From NCBI RefSeq assembly GCF_000522985.1, contig NZ_CP007130.1, positions 248,001-312,000 on the forward strand: 64,000 bases of DNA, in the 5' to 3' direction. Both the position numbers and the translations under genes were made by a program. Below the pieces are notes generated by a model that worked only from the letters and a program-made list of their open reading frames with translations, was not told the origin of the DNA and made no database searches. Below, piece by piece: positions 15,907 to 25,241 of this stretch. Source of the stretch: Gemmatirosa kalamazoonensis (lineage in GTDB: Bacteria; Gemmatimonadota; Gemmatimonadetes; Gemmatimonadales; Gemmatimonadaceae). The stretch's first letter is position 1. Every line of letters starts with the position of its first letter.

Positions 15907-18483
15907 TCAGTCCGCACGGAGCACGATGTTCGGGTCGGTGCGCGCGGCCCGCAGCGCCGGCCGCGCGCACGCCGCCGCCGCGACGACGAGCAGCACGCCG
16001 GCGACGGCGCCGAAGACACGCACGTCGCGCGCAGACTGCTGAAAGAGCAGCGGCTGCAGCCGACTGCTCCCCGCGAGCGCGAGCAGCGTCCCGCACGCGA
16101 CGCCGCCCGCGGCGAGCCGCACGCCCTGGCCGACGACGACGCGCACGATGTCGGTCGATCGCGCGCCTAACGCGGCGCGCACGCCGAGCTCGTGGCCGCG
16201 CTGCGCGACGTCGTATGCGACGACGCCGTAGAGCCCCGTCGCCGCGACGACGACGGCGAGCACGCCGAGAGCGACGAACAGCGACGCGCCGATGAGCCAC
16301 GAGCGACGCTTCGCATCCATCAACGCCTGCGCCGGCCGCACGACGACGAATGCGGCACCGGGGAGCGCGGCCTGCAGCGCGCGGCGCACGCCGCCGGCCG
16401 CCGCGTCCGGATCGGTGCGCAGGCGCACGAGCATCGTGTTCGCGCGGAAGTCGAGCTGGCCGTCGGGCACGTAGTAACGCATCGGGTGGTCGGCGACTGG
16501 GTCGTGCAGCGCGTTCTCGGCGACGCCGACGACCGTGGTGCACGGCATCGTGTCCGCCGAGGCGCGCCACGCGATTCGCACGCAGCGGCCTAACGGATCG
16601 CGCCCCGGCCACAGCGCGCGCGCCATCGCCTCGCTCACCACGAGCACGCGCGCTGCGCCGACGCGGTCCTGCTCGGTGAGCGCGCGGCCACGCACGATGC
16701 GCGTGCCCATCGTCGCGAAGTAGTCGCCCGAGACGGTCTGGAAGGTGAAGCGCCCGCGCCGCCGCAGCGAGTCGACGCCCGGCACCGCGAGGCTCAGCGT
16801 CGACGTGCCGGGCGCGAACACCGGGTTCGTCACCCACGCGACGTGGGTGACCTCGGGACGGGCGAGCGCGGCATGCGCGAGGTCCGCGCGGACGCGCGCC
16901 TCGCCGAGCGAGTCGAGCGGCGTGCCGCGTCGCTCCCACCGCGCGACGAGCAGTGGTCCGAGGTCGTAGCCGAGCCGCAGCGCGCGCACGTGCGCGAGGC
17001 TGCGCACGAACAGCCCGGCGCCGACGAGCAGCACGACCGAGAGCGCGCACTGCACGAGCAGCAGCACCGCACGGGCCGGCGAGCGACGGTAGCTCATCTC
17101 ACGCTCGCCCGCGCGCAGCGTCCCGATCGGATCGGTGCGCTCGACGAAGAGCAGCGGCGCGACGCCGGTGAGGATCGCCGTGCCGACGGCGGCCACGAGC
17201 GCGGCGACGAGCGTGCGCCCGTCGATCACCGCGCCGGCCGACGTACCGGCGGGTGCCGCGTCCGCGAGTACGAGCCGCTGCAGCGCGGCGCCCGTCCATC
17301 GGGCGACGACGAGCCCGATGCCGACGCCGAACAGCGACAGCAGGAGGCTCTCGGTGAGCGCCTGCGCGGCGAGCCGCCAGCGCGAGACGCCTAACGCGAG
17401 GCGCAGCGCCACCTCGCGCCGGCGCCCCAGCGCGCGGGCGAGGAACAGGTTCGCGACGTTCGCGCACGCGATGAGCAGCACGGCGAGCGCGACGCCGGCG
17501 ACCCAGCGCAGCGTGCGCGCCTCGAGTCCGGGGTCGGGGCCGATCGCGGTGCGGATCGGTCCCGCGATCGCGCGGACGCGCGCCGAGTCGAGCGACGCAT
17601 AGCTCGGATGCACGACGCGCGACGCGACCCAGCTCCGCTCGAACGCCCGCGTCAGATCGGCCGTCGCCGCGTCGCGCGTCACGCCGGGGCGGCGGCGGAC
17701 GAGCATCTGGACCCAATCCCAGCTGTATCCCACGTAGTACGGATCGCCGACGCCCGCGCCGAGGTGCGTCGCGTACGCGGTGATCGGCACGTACACCGCC
17801 GGCGCGCGTCCCTCGGCGACGCCGGCGAAGTCGCGCGGCGCGATGCCGACGATCGTGTACGACCCGTCGCCGACCTGCAGCCGCTCGCCGATCGCGTCGC
17901 GCCCGCCGAGTGCCGACTGCCAGTACGCGTAGCTCACGACGGCGACGTCGCTCCCGGTCGGCACGACGTCGTCGGAGGGCGTGATGAAGCGGCCCGACGT
18001 CGGGCGCGCATCGAACAGCGCGAAGAAGTCGCCGCTGACGCCGAACACCATCTCCTCGCGCGCGCCCTCGCCGCTGCCGACGCCGTGCGTCGCGGCGGTG
18101 AACGCGGCCGTCTGCGCGAGCGACGTCGACCAGCGCGCGAGGTCGCGGTAGCGCGTGTAGGGATACAGCGTGTATGGCCTGTCGTCGTTCCACCCCGCGG
18201 TCCTGAGGTAGACGCGGTCGACGTGGCTCGCGTCGCGAAGGTAGGGAAACGGCCGCAGCATGAGCCGGTCGATCGCGCCGAACAGCGCGGCGTTCCCGCC
18301 GAGTCCGAGGCCCAACGTGAGCACGACGGCGGCGGTGAAGCCGGGCGACCGCCGCAGCCCGCGCAGCGCGTGCCGCACGTCCTCGCTGCGTCGCTCGAGC
18401 CAGGGCACCGACCATCGCGCGCGCGCCCCGGCGTTCACCGGTAGCGTGCTCCAGCCGCGCACCGTCGCGAGCAGCTCGCGCAT
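15907..18483 (-). CDS. FtsX/MacB-type ABC permease (ADOP family)
   Basis: 858 residues from the ATG at 18483. A MacB periplasmic core follows the first membrane helix (SPGFTAAVVLTLGLGLGGNA). Two FtsX modules each carry the signature ALGRRREVALRLALGVSR or RGHELGVRAALGARSTD. The double-permease layout with no ATPase partner is that of the acidobacterial duplicated orphan permeases, common in Acidobacteriota and Gemmatimonadota. The usual N-terminal PadR-associated segment is missing at this start. The DUF4097 gene upstream ends 38 bp before it on the same strand, so the two are probably co-transcribed. Transported substrate unknown. Confidence 0.88.
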   Translation of the reverse strand: MRELLATVRGWSTLPVNAGARARWSVPWLERRSEDVRHALRGLRRSPGFTAAVVLTLGLGLGGNAALFGAIDRLMLRPFPYLRDASHVDRVYLRTAGWNDDRPYTLYPYTRYRDLARWSTSLAQTAAFTAATHGVGSGEGAREEMVFGVSGDFFALFDARPTSGRFITPSDDVVPTGSDVAVVSYAYWQSALGGRDAIGERLQVGDGSYTIVGIAPRDFAGVAEGRAPAVYVPITAYATHLGAGVGDPYYVGYSWDWVQMLVRRRPGVTRDAATADLTRAFERSWVASRVVHPSYASLDSARVRAIAGPIRTAIGPDPGLEARTLRWVAGVALAVLLIACANVANLFLARALGRRREVALRLALGVSRWRLAAQALTESLLLSLFGVGIGLVVARWTGAALQRLVLADAAPAGTSAGAVIDGRTLVAALVAAVGTAILTGVAPLLFVERTDPIGTLRAGEREMSYRRSPARAVLLLVQCALSVVLLVGAGLFVRSLAHVRALRLGYDLGPLLVARWERRGTPLDSLGEARVRADLAHAALARPEVTHVAWVTNPVFAPGTSTLSLAVPGVDSLRRRGRFTFQTVSGDYFATMGTRIVRGRALTEQDRVGAARVLVVSEAMARALWPGRDPLGRCVRIAWRASADTMPCTTVVGVAENALHDPVADHPMRYYVPDGQLDFRANTMLVRLRTDPDAAAGGVRRALQAALPGAAFVVVRPAQALMDAKRRSWLIGASLFVALGVLAVVVAATGLYGVVAYDVAQRGHELGVRAALGARSTDIVRVVVGQGVRLAAGGVACGTLLALAGSSRLQPLLFQQSARDVRVFGAVAGVLLVVAAAACARPALRAARTDPNIVLRAD

Positions 18484-18521
18484 CGCGGTCGAGGCGCCAC
18501 CACGCCCCGACGCCAGGCCGC

Positions 18522-19367
18522 CTAACGCACGCGCCGCAGCGACACGCTGCCGTTGCCGGTGGAGATGTCCACGCGACGACTGCCGTGGCCGATCCGGCCG
18601 CTGATCCGGCTGTTGAAGTTGCCGCTCCGCACCTCGATCGGAAAATCGGTGTCGAAGCCCCGCTGTCCGCTGACCGACACGTCCCCGCCGAAGTCGTCGG
18701 GCAGCCACAACACGACGGAGCCGTTGCCGGTGCTGAAGTGCATGTCGCCGTCGCGCAGCGCGAGCATGCGAGCCTCGATGCGCCCGTTGCCGGTGGATGC
18801 CGTGACGGGACCGGTGGCCGTCGAGACGTCGATGTCGCCGTTGCCGCTCGAGGCCTCGACGGGGCCGGTCGCGTCGGCGACGCGCACGCGGCCGTTGCCC
18901 GACGACGCCACGACGTCCGCGCGGACGTTCTCGACGGTCACCTCGCCGTTGCCGCTGCTGGCGTCGATCCGCACGCCGGCGGGCAGAGACACGAGGAGCC
19001 GGGCCCGCGTCGGCCGGCGCCCCCAGTCGCGGCCGCTCCCGTTGATGCCACGCGCCGAGCACTCGATGTCGTCGCGGTCCGGCACGGCGCAGATCGTCAC
19101 GCCGTCGTCGTCGCGAATCACCCGGTAGACGACGTCGGTCCCCCGATCGGCCGACGCGATCGCCCGGCCATGGACTTCCGCGCGATCACCCGTCGCGGCA
19201 CGGACCTCCACGGGTCCGTTCCAGTTGCGGATGCGGAGCCACGCGCCGGCCCGCATGGCCTCGGACCAGTCGAAGTCGCCGCGTGTGACGCCCTGCGCCG
19301 AGGCGAGGGCGGGAGTCACGACGGCGAGGAGCGTGGCGGCAGCGAGCGCGCGGGAAGCGGTTCTCAT
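18522..19367 (-). CDS. Secreted DUF4097-type beta-helix protein
   Basis: 281 residues from the ATG at 19367 (signal peptide MRTASRALAAATLLAVVTPA). An upstream in-frame start exists but would bury the signal. The body is a run of near-identical beta-strand turns with the motif (A/I)SSGNG or STGNG, for example RIDASSGNGEVTVENV, matching DUF4097/adhesin-like right-handed beta-helix proteins. The product would be periplasmic or surface-bound. It sits directly upstream of the ADOP permease. Its stop codon TAG is formed inside a copy of the GCCTAACG word (18521-18526), reading CGT-TAG. Confidence 0.82.
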   Translation of the reverse strand: MRTASRALAAATLLAVVTPALASAQGVTRGDFDWSEAMRAGAWLRIRNWNGPVEVRAATGDRAEVHGRAIASADRGTDVVYRVIRDDDGVTICAVPDRDDIECSARGINGSGRDWGRRPTRARLLVSLPAGVRIDASSGNGEVTVENVRADVVASSGNGRVRVADATGPVEASSGNGDIDVSTATGPVTASTGNGRIEARMLALRDGDMHFSTGNGSVVLWLPDDFGGDVSVSGQRGFDTDFPIEVRSGNFNSRISGRIGHGSRRVDISTGNGSVSLRRVR

Positions 19368-19516
19368 CGGAAATCGGGCTCGGGTCGGGGCGGCGGGATC
19401 GGTCGCCGGGGTTCGACAGTGCGACTGCACGGAGAGTTTGGGCTCCGTGCGAGGTCCACCGGGGTCTCGAGCCGGCCGGTTAACTTGCAGCCGTCCCGCC
19501 TTCCGCGTTTCCGCCC

Positions 19517-20224
19517 ATGCTCCTTCAGCTGCTCAGCGTCGCGCTCCTCGGCGCTCCTCGCGAGGCGTCCGCCGACACGGTTCCCGCCGTGGCGGCGCGT
19601 GTGCCCCCTGCGGCCGTCGTGCACATCGCCTCCGACGACGGCCTCGGGGAGCTCGGCGTCTTCACCGCGCTCGGCGCCGAGCTGCGGCTCGAGGCCGCTG
19701 GCCCGGCGCGCGCCGGCAAGAGCGGTTCGCCGGCCGAGCTCCACGTCAGCAGGCGGCCCGACTCGCTGACGGCGCTCCTCGCGGCGCGCCTCGCCTCCGG
19801 GCGGCGCCTGGCCGCCGTCACCGTGGAGCTGCCCGGTCCGAGCGACACGCTGCGAGTGCGCCTCGTGGACGTGACGGTCACCGCCGCGCGACTCGTCATT
19901 CCCCCCGCGTCCGACGTCGAGGCGCAGCGCGTGACGCAGGAGATGGCGGTGAGCCAGGCCGCCGCCGACCGCGCAGAGGCGGCGCGCCAGCTCGCGGAGG
20001 CGGAGGCGCTGGCCGCGCTCGAGCCGCGCGAGCGGACCAGGCTCGTGCCCGCGAACGCGCTCGCGCGAGCGCGTGATCAGGTGCAGCTCCTCGACCTGCG
20101 GCTCGCCGCGGCCCGCCGCCAGCTCGGGCTCGTGAACGAGCGCGCGGCGCGCGAGGCCGCACCCACGGAGGACATCACGCTCCACGCCGAGCGCGCGGAG
20201 ATCGTCAGCGCCGCCGGGCACTAG
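19517..20224 (+). CDS. Secreted protein of unknown function with a coiled-coil tail
   Basis: 235 residues starting MLLQLLSVALLGAPREASA, a short signal-like N-terminus. The middle (residues about 30-130) is beta-rich. It includes LAAVTVELPGPSDTLRVRLV followed by DVTVTAARL, a strand pattern faintly like Hcp-type barrels, but too weak to call. Residues about 140-215 are Ala/Glu/Arg-rich and probably helical (EAARQLAEAEALAALEPRER). It is divergent from the DUF4097 gene. I do not recognise the family. Confidence 0.6.
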   Translation: MLLQLLSVALLGAPREASADTVPAVAARVPPAAVVHIASDDGLGELGVFTALGAELRLEAAGPARAGKSGSPAELHVSRRPDSLTALLAARLASGRRLAAVTVELPGPSDTLRVRLVDVTVTAARLVIPPASDVEAQRVTQEMAVSQAAADRAEAARQLAEAEALAALEPRERTRLVPANALARARDQVQLLDLRLAAARRQLGLVNERAAREAAPTEDITLHAERAEIVSAAGH

Positions 20225-20266
20225 CGCGGGCGGCGCGCCGCACCGCCATCGCGTTCCGCGAGGTGC

Positions 20267-21358
20267 CTAACGCGCCGCGAGAGCCCGGAACGCGCCGAGG
20301 TCCCACCGCGGCACGAGCTCGATGCGCAGCGGCTCGCCCGGCCGCACCACGAACGGCAGCCACACGTAGGTCGACCGCTCGAGCGCCCGCGGCTCCCAGC
20401 GGTCGGCCATGAAGACGAAGCAGCGCGCGCACGCCGACGGGACCGGCAGCACGAACGCGCTCTGCGAGCGGAACGTCGTCGCCGAGTCGGGGCCGACCGC
20501 GGGGTTGCCCACCGTGCGCCACGGCCCGAGCACGCGCTCGGCGACGTGGTAGCGCGCCGGGTTCGGGTCCCAGCCCGACTGCCCCGACGTGATCAGGTAG
20601 TACGTGCCGTCCACCTTGAACGGCGCCGGCGCCTCGCGGCGCGCGTCGGGAAAGAGTCGCGCCCACGTCCGTCCCTCGACGATCGGCCGCGCGACGTCGG
20701 TGTAGTCGTCGGAGAGCCGCGACACGTACATGGTCCGGTTGCTCTCCGACGCGTAGAACACGTACGCCCTGCCGTCGTCGTCGGCGAGGAGCGCCATGTC
20801 GCGGAACGTGTTCCCGAGCTCGCGCTCGCGGAGCTGCGCGCTGTCGGCGCCGTAGCCGTAGTCGTAGCCGATCGGGCGGAAGACGCGGACGAGGCGGAAC
20901 GGGCCGTTAGGCGACGCGCTCACGGCGACGCCGGCGCTCGCGTCGCTGTAACGGTTCGCGTCGAGGTGCATCCACATCACGTAGCGCTTCGTGCGCCGCT
21001 CGTAGATCACCTTCGGCCGCTCGGCGACGCCGCGGTCGCGGAACCGCTCGGGGAGGCTGTCCTTCGGGAGAACGACGCCTTCGTTCTTCCAGTGCAGCAG
21101 GTCGGTGGAGGAGTACGCCGAGATGCCGGTCTTGTTGCCGCCGCCGAGCCGATGGTTCTCGCCGTACCAGTAGTAGCGCCGGCCGACGCGCAGCACGCCG
21201 CCTCCGTGCGCCTCGATCGGCGCGCCGTCGGTGTCGCGCCATTCGACCCCGGGGACGAACGCGTCCCGGCCGTCCACCGGCGTCGGCGGCGGCGGCGCGC
21301 GATGGCAGGCGAGGAGCACGATCACGAGTGCTCGGTAACGCGGCGCAGCCTTCGTCAC
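20267..21358 (-). CDS. GH43-like glycoside hydrolase lipoprotein
   Basis: 363 residues. The GTG start at 21358 overlaps the stop of the upstream FAD-oxidase gene by 4 bp (GTGA), which decides it. The N-terminus ends in a lipobox (VIVLLAC). The protein then shows the five-bladed propeller pattern of GH43, closest to exo-beta-1,3-galactanase-like members: EAHGGGVLRVGRRYYWYGEN, TDLLHWKNEGVVLP, ERPKVIYERRTKRYVMWMH and EAPAPFKVDGTYYLITSGQS. It would cleave plant-type galactan or arabinan side chains outside the cytoplasm. The stop codon TAG is formed inside a GCCTAACG copy (20266-20271). Confidence 0.82.
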   Translation of the reverse strand: MTKAAPRYRALVIVLLACHRAPPPPTPVDGRDAFVPGVEWRDTDGAPIEAHGGGVLRVGRRYYWYGENHRLGGGNKTGISAYSSTDLLHWKNEGVVLPKDSLPERFRDRGVAERPKVIYERRTKRYVMWMHLDANRYSDASAGVAVSASPNGPFRLVRVFRPIGYDYGYGADSAQLRERELGNTFRDMALLADDDGRAYVFYASESNRTMYVSRLSDDYTDVARPIVEGRTWARLFPDARREAPAPFKVDGTYYLITSGQSGWDPNPARYHVAERVLGPWRTVGNPAVGPDSATTFRSQSAFVLPVPSACARCFVFMADRWEPRALERSTYVWLPFVVRPGEPLRIELVPRWDLGAFRALAAR

Positions 21359-22770
21359 GCGTGCGACGCCGACGCCCGCGCGGGGATCACCTTGCCCGGG
21401 TTCATGAGGTTCTGCGGGTCGAGCGCCGTCTTGATCCGTCGCATCGTGTCGATGGCCGCTCCGTGCTCGCGCTCCATGAACTTCATCTTGCCGATGCCGA
21501 CGCCGTGCTCGCCGGTACAGGTGCCGCCGAGGCGCAGCGCGCGCTCGACGAGCCGGTCGGCGAAGCGCTGCGCCTCCGCGAGCTCCGTCGGGTCGTCGCG
21601 GCGAACCATGAATGCGAGGTGGAAGTTCCCATCGCCGACGTGGCCGAGCAGCACGACCGGGATCGACGCGGCGACGAGATCGGCCTTCGTCTCGGCGATG
21701 CACTCGGTGAGGCGCGAGATCGGCACGCAGACGTCGGTCGTCAGGCCGCGCGCGCCGGGGCGCAGCGCGAGCGCCGCGGGGTATGCGTCGTGGCGCGCCT
21801 GCCAGAGTCGGTCCCGCTCCGTCGTGGTCGTGGCGAATCGGAACCGCTCCCCACCGCGCTCCTCGGCGAGGCGCTGCACGTGGTCCGCGTCGGCGCGCGT
21901 CTCGGCGTCGCTGCCGTGGAACTCAAAGAAGAGCGTGGGCGTGGACGCGTAATCGAGCCGCGAGTAGCGGCGCACCGCATCCATCGCGCGCTCGTCGAGC
22001 AGCTCGGCGCGCGCCAGCGGGATGCCGAGCTGGATGGCGGCGATGACCGTGTCGACCGCGCGCTCCACCGACGGGAACGCGCACACCGCGGCGACGACGT
22101 GCTCGGGCACCGGGTGCAGGCGGAGCCGCAGACGGACGATGATGCCTAACGTCCCCTCGGAGCCGACGAGGAGGTGCGTGAGATCGTACCCCGCCGACGA
22201 CTTGCGCGCGCGGCCGCCGGTGTGGATCAGCGCGCCGTCGGCCAGCACCACGTCGAGACCGAGCACGTTCGCTCGCATGGTGCCGTAGCGCACCGCCGTC
22301 GTGCCCGACGCGCGCGTCGCCGCCATCCCGCCTAACGTCGCGTCGGCGCCCGGGTCGACGGGGAACGTGAGCCCCGTGTCGCGGAGATGGCGATTGAGCT
22401 GGAGGCGCGTCACTCCCGCCTCGACGACGACGTCCATGTCCTCGGCGTTGACCTCCAGGATCCGGTCCAGGTGTCGCATGTCGACCGTGACCCCACCGCG
22501 CAGCGCGAGCACGTGCCCTTCGAGGGAGCTGCCGGCGCCGAACGGGATGACCGGCGTGCCGTGCCGCGCGCAGAGGCGGACGATCTCCTGCACCTCCTCG
22601 ACCGACACCGGGTACGCGACCGCGTCGGGCGGACGAGGCGGGTGGTACGACTCGTCGCGCCCGTGCTGCGCGCGCTCGTCGGCCGACGTGGTCAGCCGGT
22701 CGCCGAGGAGGGCCGCGAGGTCCGCGACGACGCCGGAGGCCGCGCCGTGTGCGTCGATCCGCTCGCTCAA
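21355..22770 (-). CDS. FAD-binding oxidase, GlcD/D-lactate dehydrogenase type
   Basis: 471 residues. I chose the TTG at 22770 because it overlaps the upstream DJ-1 stop (TTGA), giving a normal family length. An open frame further upstream lacks a better start. The FAD_binding_4 domain is clear (HGTPVIPFGAGSSLEGHVLA, DPGADATLGGMAATRASGT). The C-terminal oxidase domain ends with the conserved GEHGVGIGKMKFM and DPQNLMNPGK. These flavoenzymes oxidise D-lactate, glycolate or related 2-hydroxy acids, usually passing electrons to quinone. It forms a tight operon DJ-1 > FAD oxidase > GH43 with 4-bp overlaps on both sides. Confidence 0.9.
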   Translation of the reverse strand: MSERIDAHGAASGVVADLAALLGDRLTTSADERAQHGRDESYHPPRPPDAVAYPVSVEEVQEIVRLCARHGTPVIPFGAGSSLEGHVLALRGGVTVDMRHLDRILEVNAEDMDVVVEAGVTRLQLNRHLRDTGLTFPVDPGADATLGGMAATRASGTTAVRYGTMRANVLGLDVVLADGALIHTGGRARKSSAGYDLTHLLVGSEGTLGIIVRLRLRLHPVPEHVVAAVCAFPSVERAVDTVIAAIQLGIPLARAELLDERAMDAVRRYSRLDYASTPTLFFEFHGSDAETRADADHVQRLAEERGGERFRFATTTTERDRLWQARHDAYPAALALRPGARGLTTDVCVPISRLTECIAETKADLVAASIPVVLLGHVGDGNFHLAFMVRRDDPTELAEAQRFADRLVERALRLGGTCTGEHGVGIGKMKFMEREHGAAIDTMRRIKTALDPQNLMNPGKVIPARASASHA

Positions 22771-23393
22771 CTCGCGGCGGCGGACGCCGCTCGGGGCGCC
22801 GCGAAGGTCGAGGCGAGATCCGGGACGGCGCCGGGCTCCCCTTCGCCGAGGCACGACATCACTTCACGGTAGAACTCGGGGTGCGACTGCCAGGTCTGCG
22901 CGGTGACCATCCGCCCGTGTCGCACCGCCTGCCGGTCGGCGACGTACTCCCCGCCGCCCAGCTCCACGTCGGTGCGGCAGTGCTCGTACGCCGTGACACG
23001 CGCGCCCGCGGCCAGCCCGGCACGCACCAGCACCTGCACACCGTGGCAGATCCCGAACACCCACTTGCCGCGCTCGTGAAACGAGCGGACGATCGCCAGC
23101 ACGCGCGCGTCGTGCCGCAGGTACTCCGGCGCGCGCCCGCCGAGCACGAGCACCGCATCGTAGTCGTCCACCCGTACGTCGTCGAACGCGAGGTCCGACT
23201 CGAGTCGATAGCCCGCACGCTCCACGTACGTGTCCCAGCCGGGCTCGAAGTCGTGGATCACGAGGTGCAGCCGCTTGCGCGTCGGCGCCGCGATGCGGGG
23301 CTCGTGGCCGGCCTCGCGAAGGCGATGCACGGCGTAGAGCGTCTCGTAGCACTCTCCGCCGTCGCCCGTGATGATCAGGATGCGCCTCGCCAT
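22767..23393 (-). CDS. DJ-1/PfpI-family class I glutamine-amidotransferase-like protein
   Basis: 208 residues. It has the DJ-1/PfpI fold: first strand RRILIITGDGGECYETLYAV (with the conserved acidic residue), DAVLVLGGRAPEYL, and the nucleophile elbow VFGICHGVQVLV with Cys at about residue 117. Members include glyoxalase III-type deglycases, chaperones and peptidases. Since the next gene is a D-lactate/glycolate-type oxidase, a methylglyoxal-to-D-lactate route is an attractive but unproven pairing. A low-complexity Ala/Ser tail closes the protein. First gene of the three-gene coupled operon. Confidence 0.87.
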   Translation of the reverse strand: MARRILIITGDGGECYETLYAVHRLREAGHEPRIAAPTRKRLHLVIHDFEPGWDTYVERAGYRLESDLAFDDVRVDDYDAVLVLGGRAPEYLRHDARVLAIVRSFHERGKWVFGICHGVQVLVRAGLAAGARVTAYEHCRTDVELGGGEYVADRQAVRHGRMVTAQTWQSHPEFYREVMSCLGEGEPGAVPDLASTFAAPRAASAAAS

Positions 23394-23478
23394 CGAACGA
23401 CCTCCGGCTGGGTGAAGTGATGTGATGGGTTGGCCACGTTACAGCGGCGCGCGGCGGCGCGTCAGAGTCGAACCGTCG

Positions 23479-24492
23479 TCACGTATCCGTCGTACCCGTC
23501 GCCGCGCGCGAGGCGGCGAGGGCGACGAGCAGGAGCACGGCACCAGCGGCCGGGAGCAGCCACGCCTCCCGCGCGATCCCCGGCTCCAGCACCGACAGCT
23601 CCGGATGTCCGGGGGCATGGCGCACGACCACCCTCGCCCCCGCAGGGTAGCGCGCCTCGACGCGCTCCACCCACCCACCGCCGCGCGTGGCGCGCGCCGC
23701 CGCGAGCTGCCCGAACGCGCGCACGTTGTTGAAGTACGTGTGCCCGTCCACCGCGTATCGGTAGACGAGCGGCACGGCGTCGCGGCGCGCCACGTAGTCC
23801 GCCGCGCCCGGGCCGAAGACGATGACGCCGGGCACCGATGGCCAGCGCGCGCTCGCGTGCGCGCGCCAGAGCCGACGGACGCCGACGCCGAGCAGCGCGA
23901 GGCCCGCGACGCCGAGCACGCCGGCGACGAGCGGGAGCAGCGAGCCGCCGGGGCGGTCGCGTGCGTGGCGCGCCGCCAGCAGGACCGTCAGCAGGCCGAG
24001 CCCGATCCCCGGCAGCAGAAGCACGAGCGGGGTGAGGCCGGGGTGGACGACGGCGAGCCCCGGGTCGCGCGGAGCGTACGACACGCGCACCCGCGCACCG
24101 ACGGGGTGGCGCAGCAGGCGCAGCTGCGCCCACGTCGCATCGCCCGAGGCGGCCCACTCGCCGAAGTGCAACGTCTGCGTGGTGTAGGTCCGCCCGCCGA
24201 GCCGGTACTGCACGGTCACGCGGCCGTTCGTCATGCGCGTCTCGCGCACGCCCCCATCCGCGTCGCGATCTCGCTCCGTCGATGCGACATCGACGGCGTC
24301 GACGACGACGCCCTCGGTCGTGGGCCAGCCGCTGCTCGCCGCGGCGCGCCACACGTTGCGCAGTCCCGCGAAGATGGGAATGCCGACCATCACGAGCAGG
24401 AAGAGCGCGACCAGGGCCAGGCCTGCGTACTCGAGGCCCGAGCGCTGCGCCGCAGCGGTCGCCCCCGTCGGGAGCGCGGTGTCGGAGCGCAT
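23479..24492 (-). CDS. Membrane protein with two DUF3592-type domains
   Basis: 337 residues from the ATG at 24492. Four membrane segments can be seen: LALVALFLLVMVGIPIFAG, LVLLLPGIGLGLLTVLLAA, LLPLVAGVLGVAGLALLGVG and a final LLPAAGAVLLLVALAAS. Between them are two repeats of the DUF3592 pattern: SSGWPTTEGVVV...VQYRLGGRTYTTQTLHFGE with VRVSYAPRDPGLAVVHPG, and SARWPSVPGVIV...YRYAVDGHTYFNNVRAFG with VVVRHAPGHPELSVLEPG. The beta domains would sit outside the membrane. The family's role is unknown. It is divergent from the SnoaL-like gene at 24578. Confidence 0.82.
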   Translation of the reverse strand: MRSDTALPTGATAAAQRSGLEYAGLALVALFLLVMVGIPIFAGLRNVWRAAASSGWPTTEGVVVDAVDVASTERDRDADGGVRETRMTNGRVTVQYRLGGRTYTTQTLHFGEWAASGDATWAQLRLLRHPVGARVRVSYAPRDPGLAVVHPGLTPLVLLLPGIGLGLLTVLLAARHARDRPGGSLLPLVAGVLGVAGLALLGVGVRRLWRAHASARWPSVPGVIVFGPGAADYVARRDAVPLVYRYAVDGHTYFNNVRAFGQLAAARATRGGGWVERVEARYPAGARVVVRHAPGHPELSVLEPGIAREAWLLPAAGAVLLLVALAASRAATGTTDT

Positions 24493-24577
24493 GGCACGCA
24501 CCGGATCGTGGTCGGAGAGGTCGCCCGCATGCGGAATCGACGACGCGGCATGCCGGGCGCAAGGCCTGCCCTGCGTC

Positions 24578-25159
24578 ATGGGAACCCTCCGCGGCGTCCC
24601 CGTGACCAACGACGAGTCAGCCGCGCCGAGCGAACCTCTTCCCGGAGCTCCCGTGATCGCACGACACGCGCGCGCAGTCGTGGCGCTGGCCGCACTCGTC
24701 CTCGTGGTCCCGGAAGCGCGCGCACAAGGCGGCGCCGCGTGCGCGCCTTCGGACAGCGCCGCCGAAGCGACGATCCGCACGCGGCTCGCCGATTGGGTCG
24801 AGGCGACGAATCGCGGCGACCGTGCCGCCGCGCGCGACGTGTGGGCACCGGCCGTCGTCGGCTGGTTTCCGAGTGCGGCGGTGTTCGGCGACAGTGCCGC
24901 GTTCGCGGAGGCGGGGCTCACGTTCGACCGGTCCGCGCCGCCATCGGCGACCACGTTCGAGCTGCGGATCGATCAGGTGGACGTCGGCGGTCGCATGGCG
25001 GCGGTGCACGACGTGTGGACGGAGACGCGACGACTCCCGGGCGGTCGCAGCGTCCGGCGCGTGATCCGGGGCTCCGAGCTGTGGCGCTGCTCCGCGGACG
25101 GGAAATGGCGCATCGCCAGATACGTCAGCGCGCCCGAGCCGTGGGCGGTCGTTCGCTAG
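24578..25159 (+). CDS. Secreted SnoaL/DUF4440-like (NTF2-fold) protein
   Basis: 193 residues from the ATG at 24578. A GTG at 24653 would start directly at a clean signal peptide (ARAVVALAALVLVVPEARA), and either start is possible. The mature part follows the NTF2-like pattern: EATIRTRLADWVEATNRGDR (first helix), VVGWFPSAAVFGDSAAFAEA, then the curved sheet DVWTETRRLPGGRSVRRVIR and WRCSADGKWRIARYVS. Such cone-shaped domains bind small ligands or act as enzymes. Nothing indicates a substrate. It ends at a strong bidirectional terminator. Confidence 0.78.
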   Translation: MGTLRGVPVTNDESAAPSEPLPGAPVIARHARAVVALAALVLVVPEARAQGGAACAPSDSAAEATIRTRLADWVEATNRGDRAAARDVWAPAVVGWFPSAAVFGDSAAFAEAGLTFDRSAPPSATTFELRIDQVDVGGRMAAVHDVWTETRRLPGGRSVRRVIRGSELWRCSADGKWRIARYVSAPEPWAVVR

Positions 25160-25171
25160 CGACGCACGGAC

Positions 25172-25212
25172 GAAACGGGCGCGGGCCCGTCGTGAGCACC
25201 CGCGCCCGTTTC
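25172..25212. terminator. Bidirectional hairpin terminator
   Basis: A perfect 14-bp stem (GAAACGGGCGCGGG and its complement) with a 13-nt loop lies between the convergent genes ending at 25159 and 25242. The arms end in AAA/TTT, so it can work on both strands. Confidence 0.8.
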
Positions 25213-25241
25213 AGCGGCCTCGCGCGGCCTAACGAATCCGG

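Noticed and set aside
19517-20224. Hcp-like type VI secretion tube protein
   Set aside because: Only a faint strand pattern is shared. The protein has a signal-like N-terminus and a helical tail, and no other T6SS gene is nearby.
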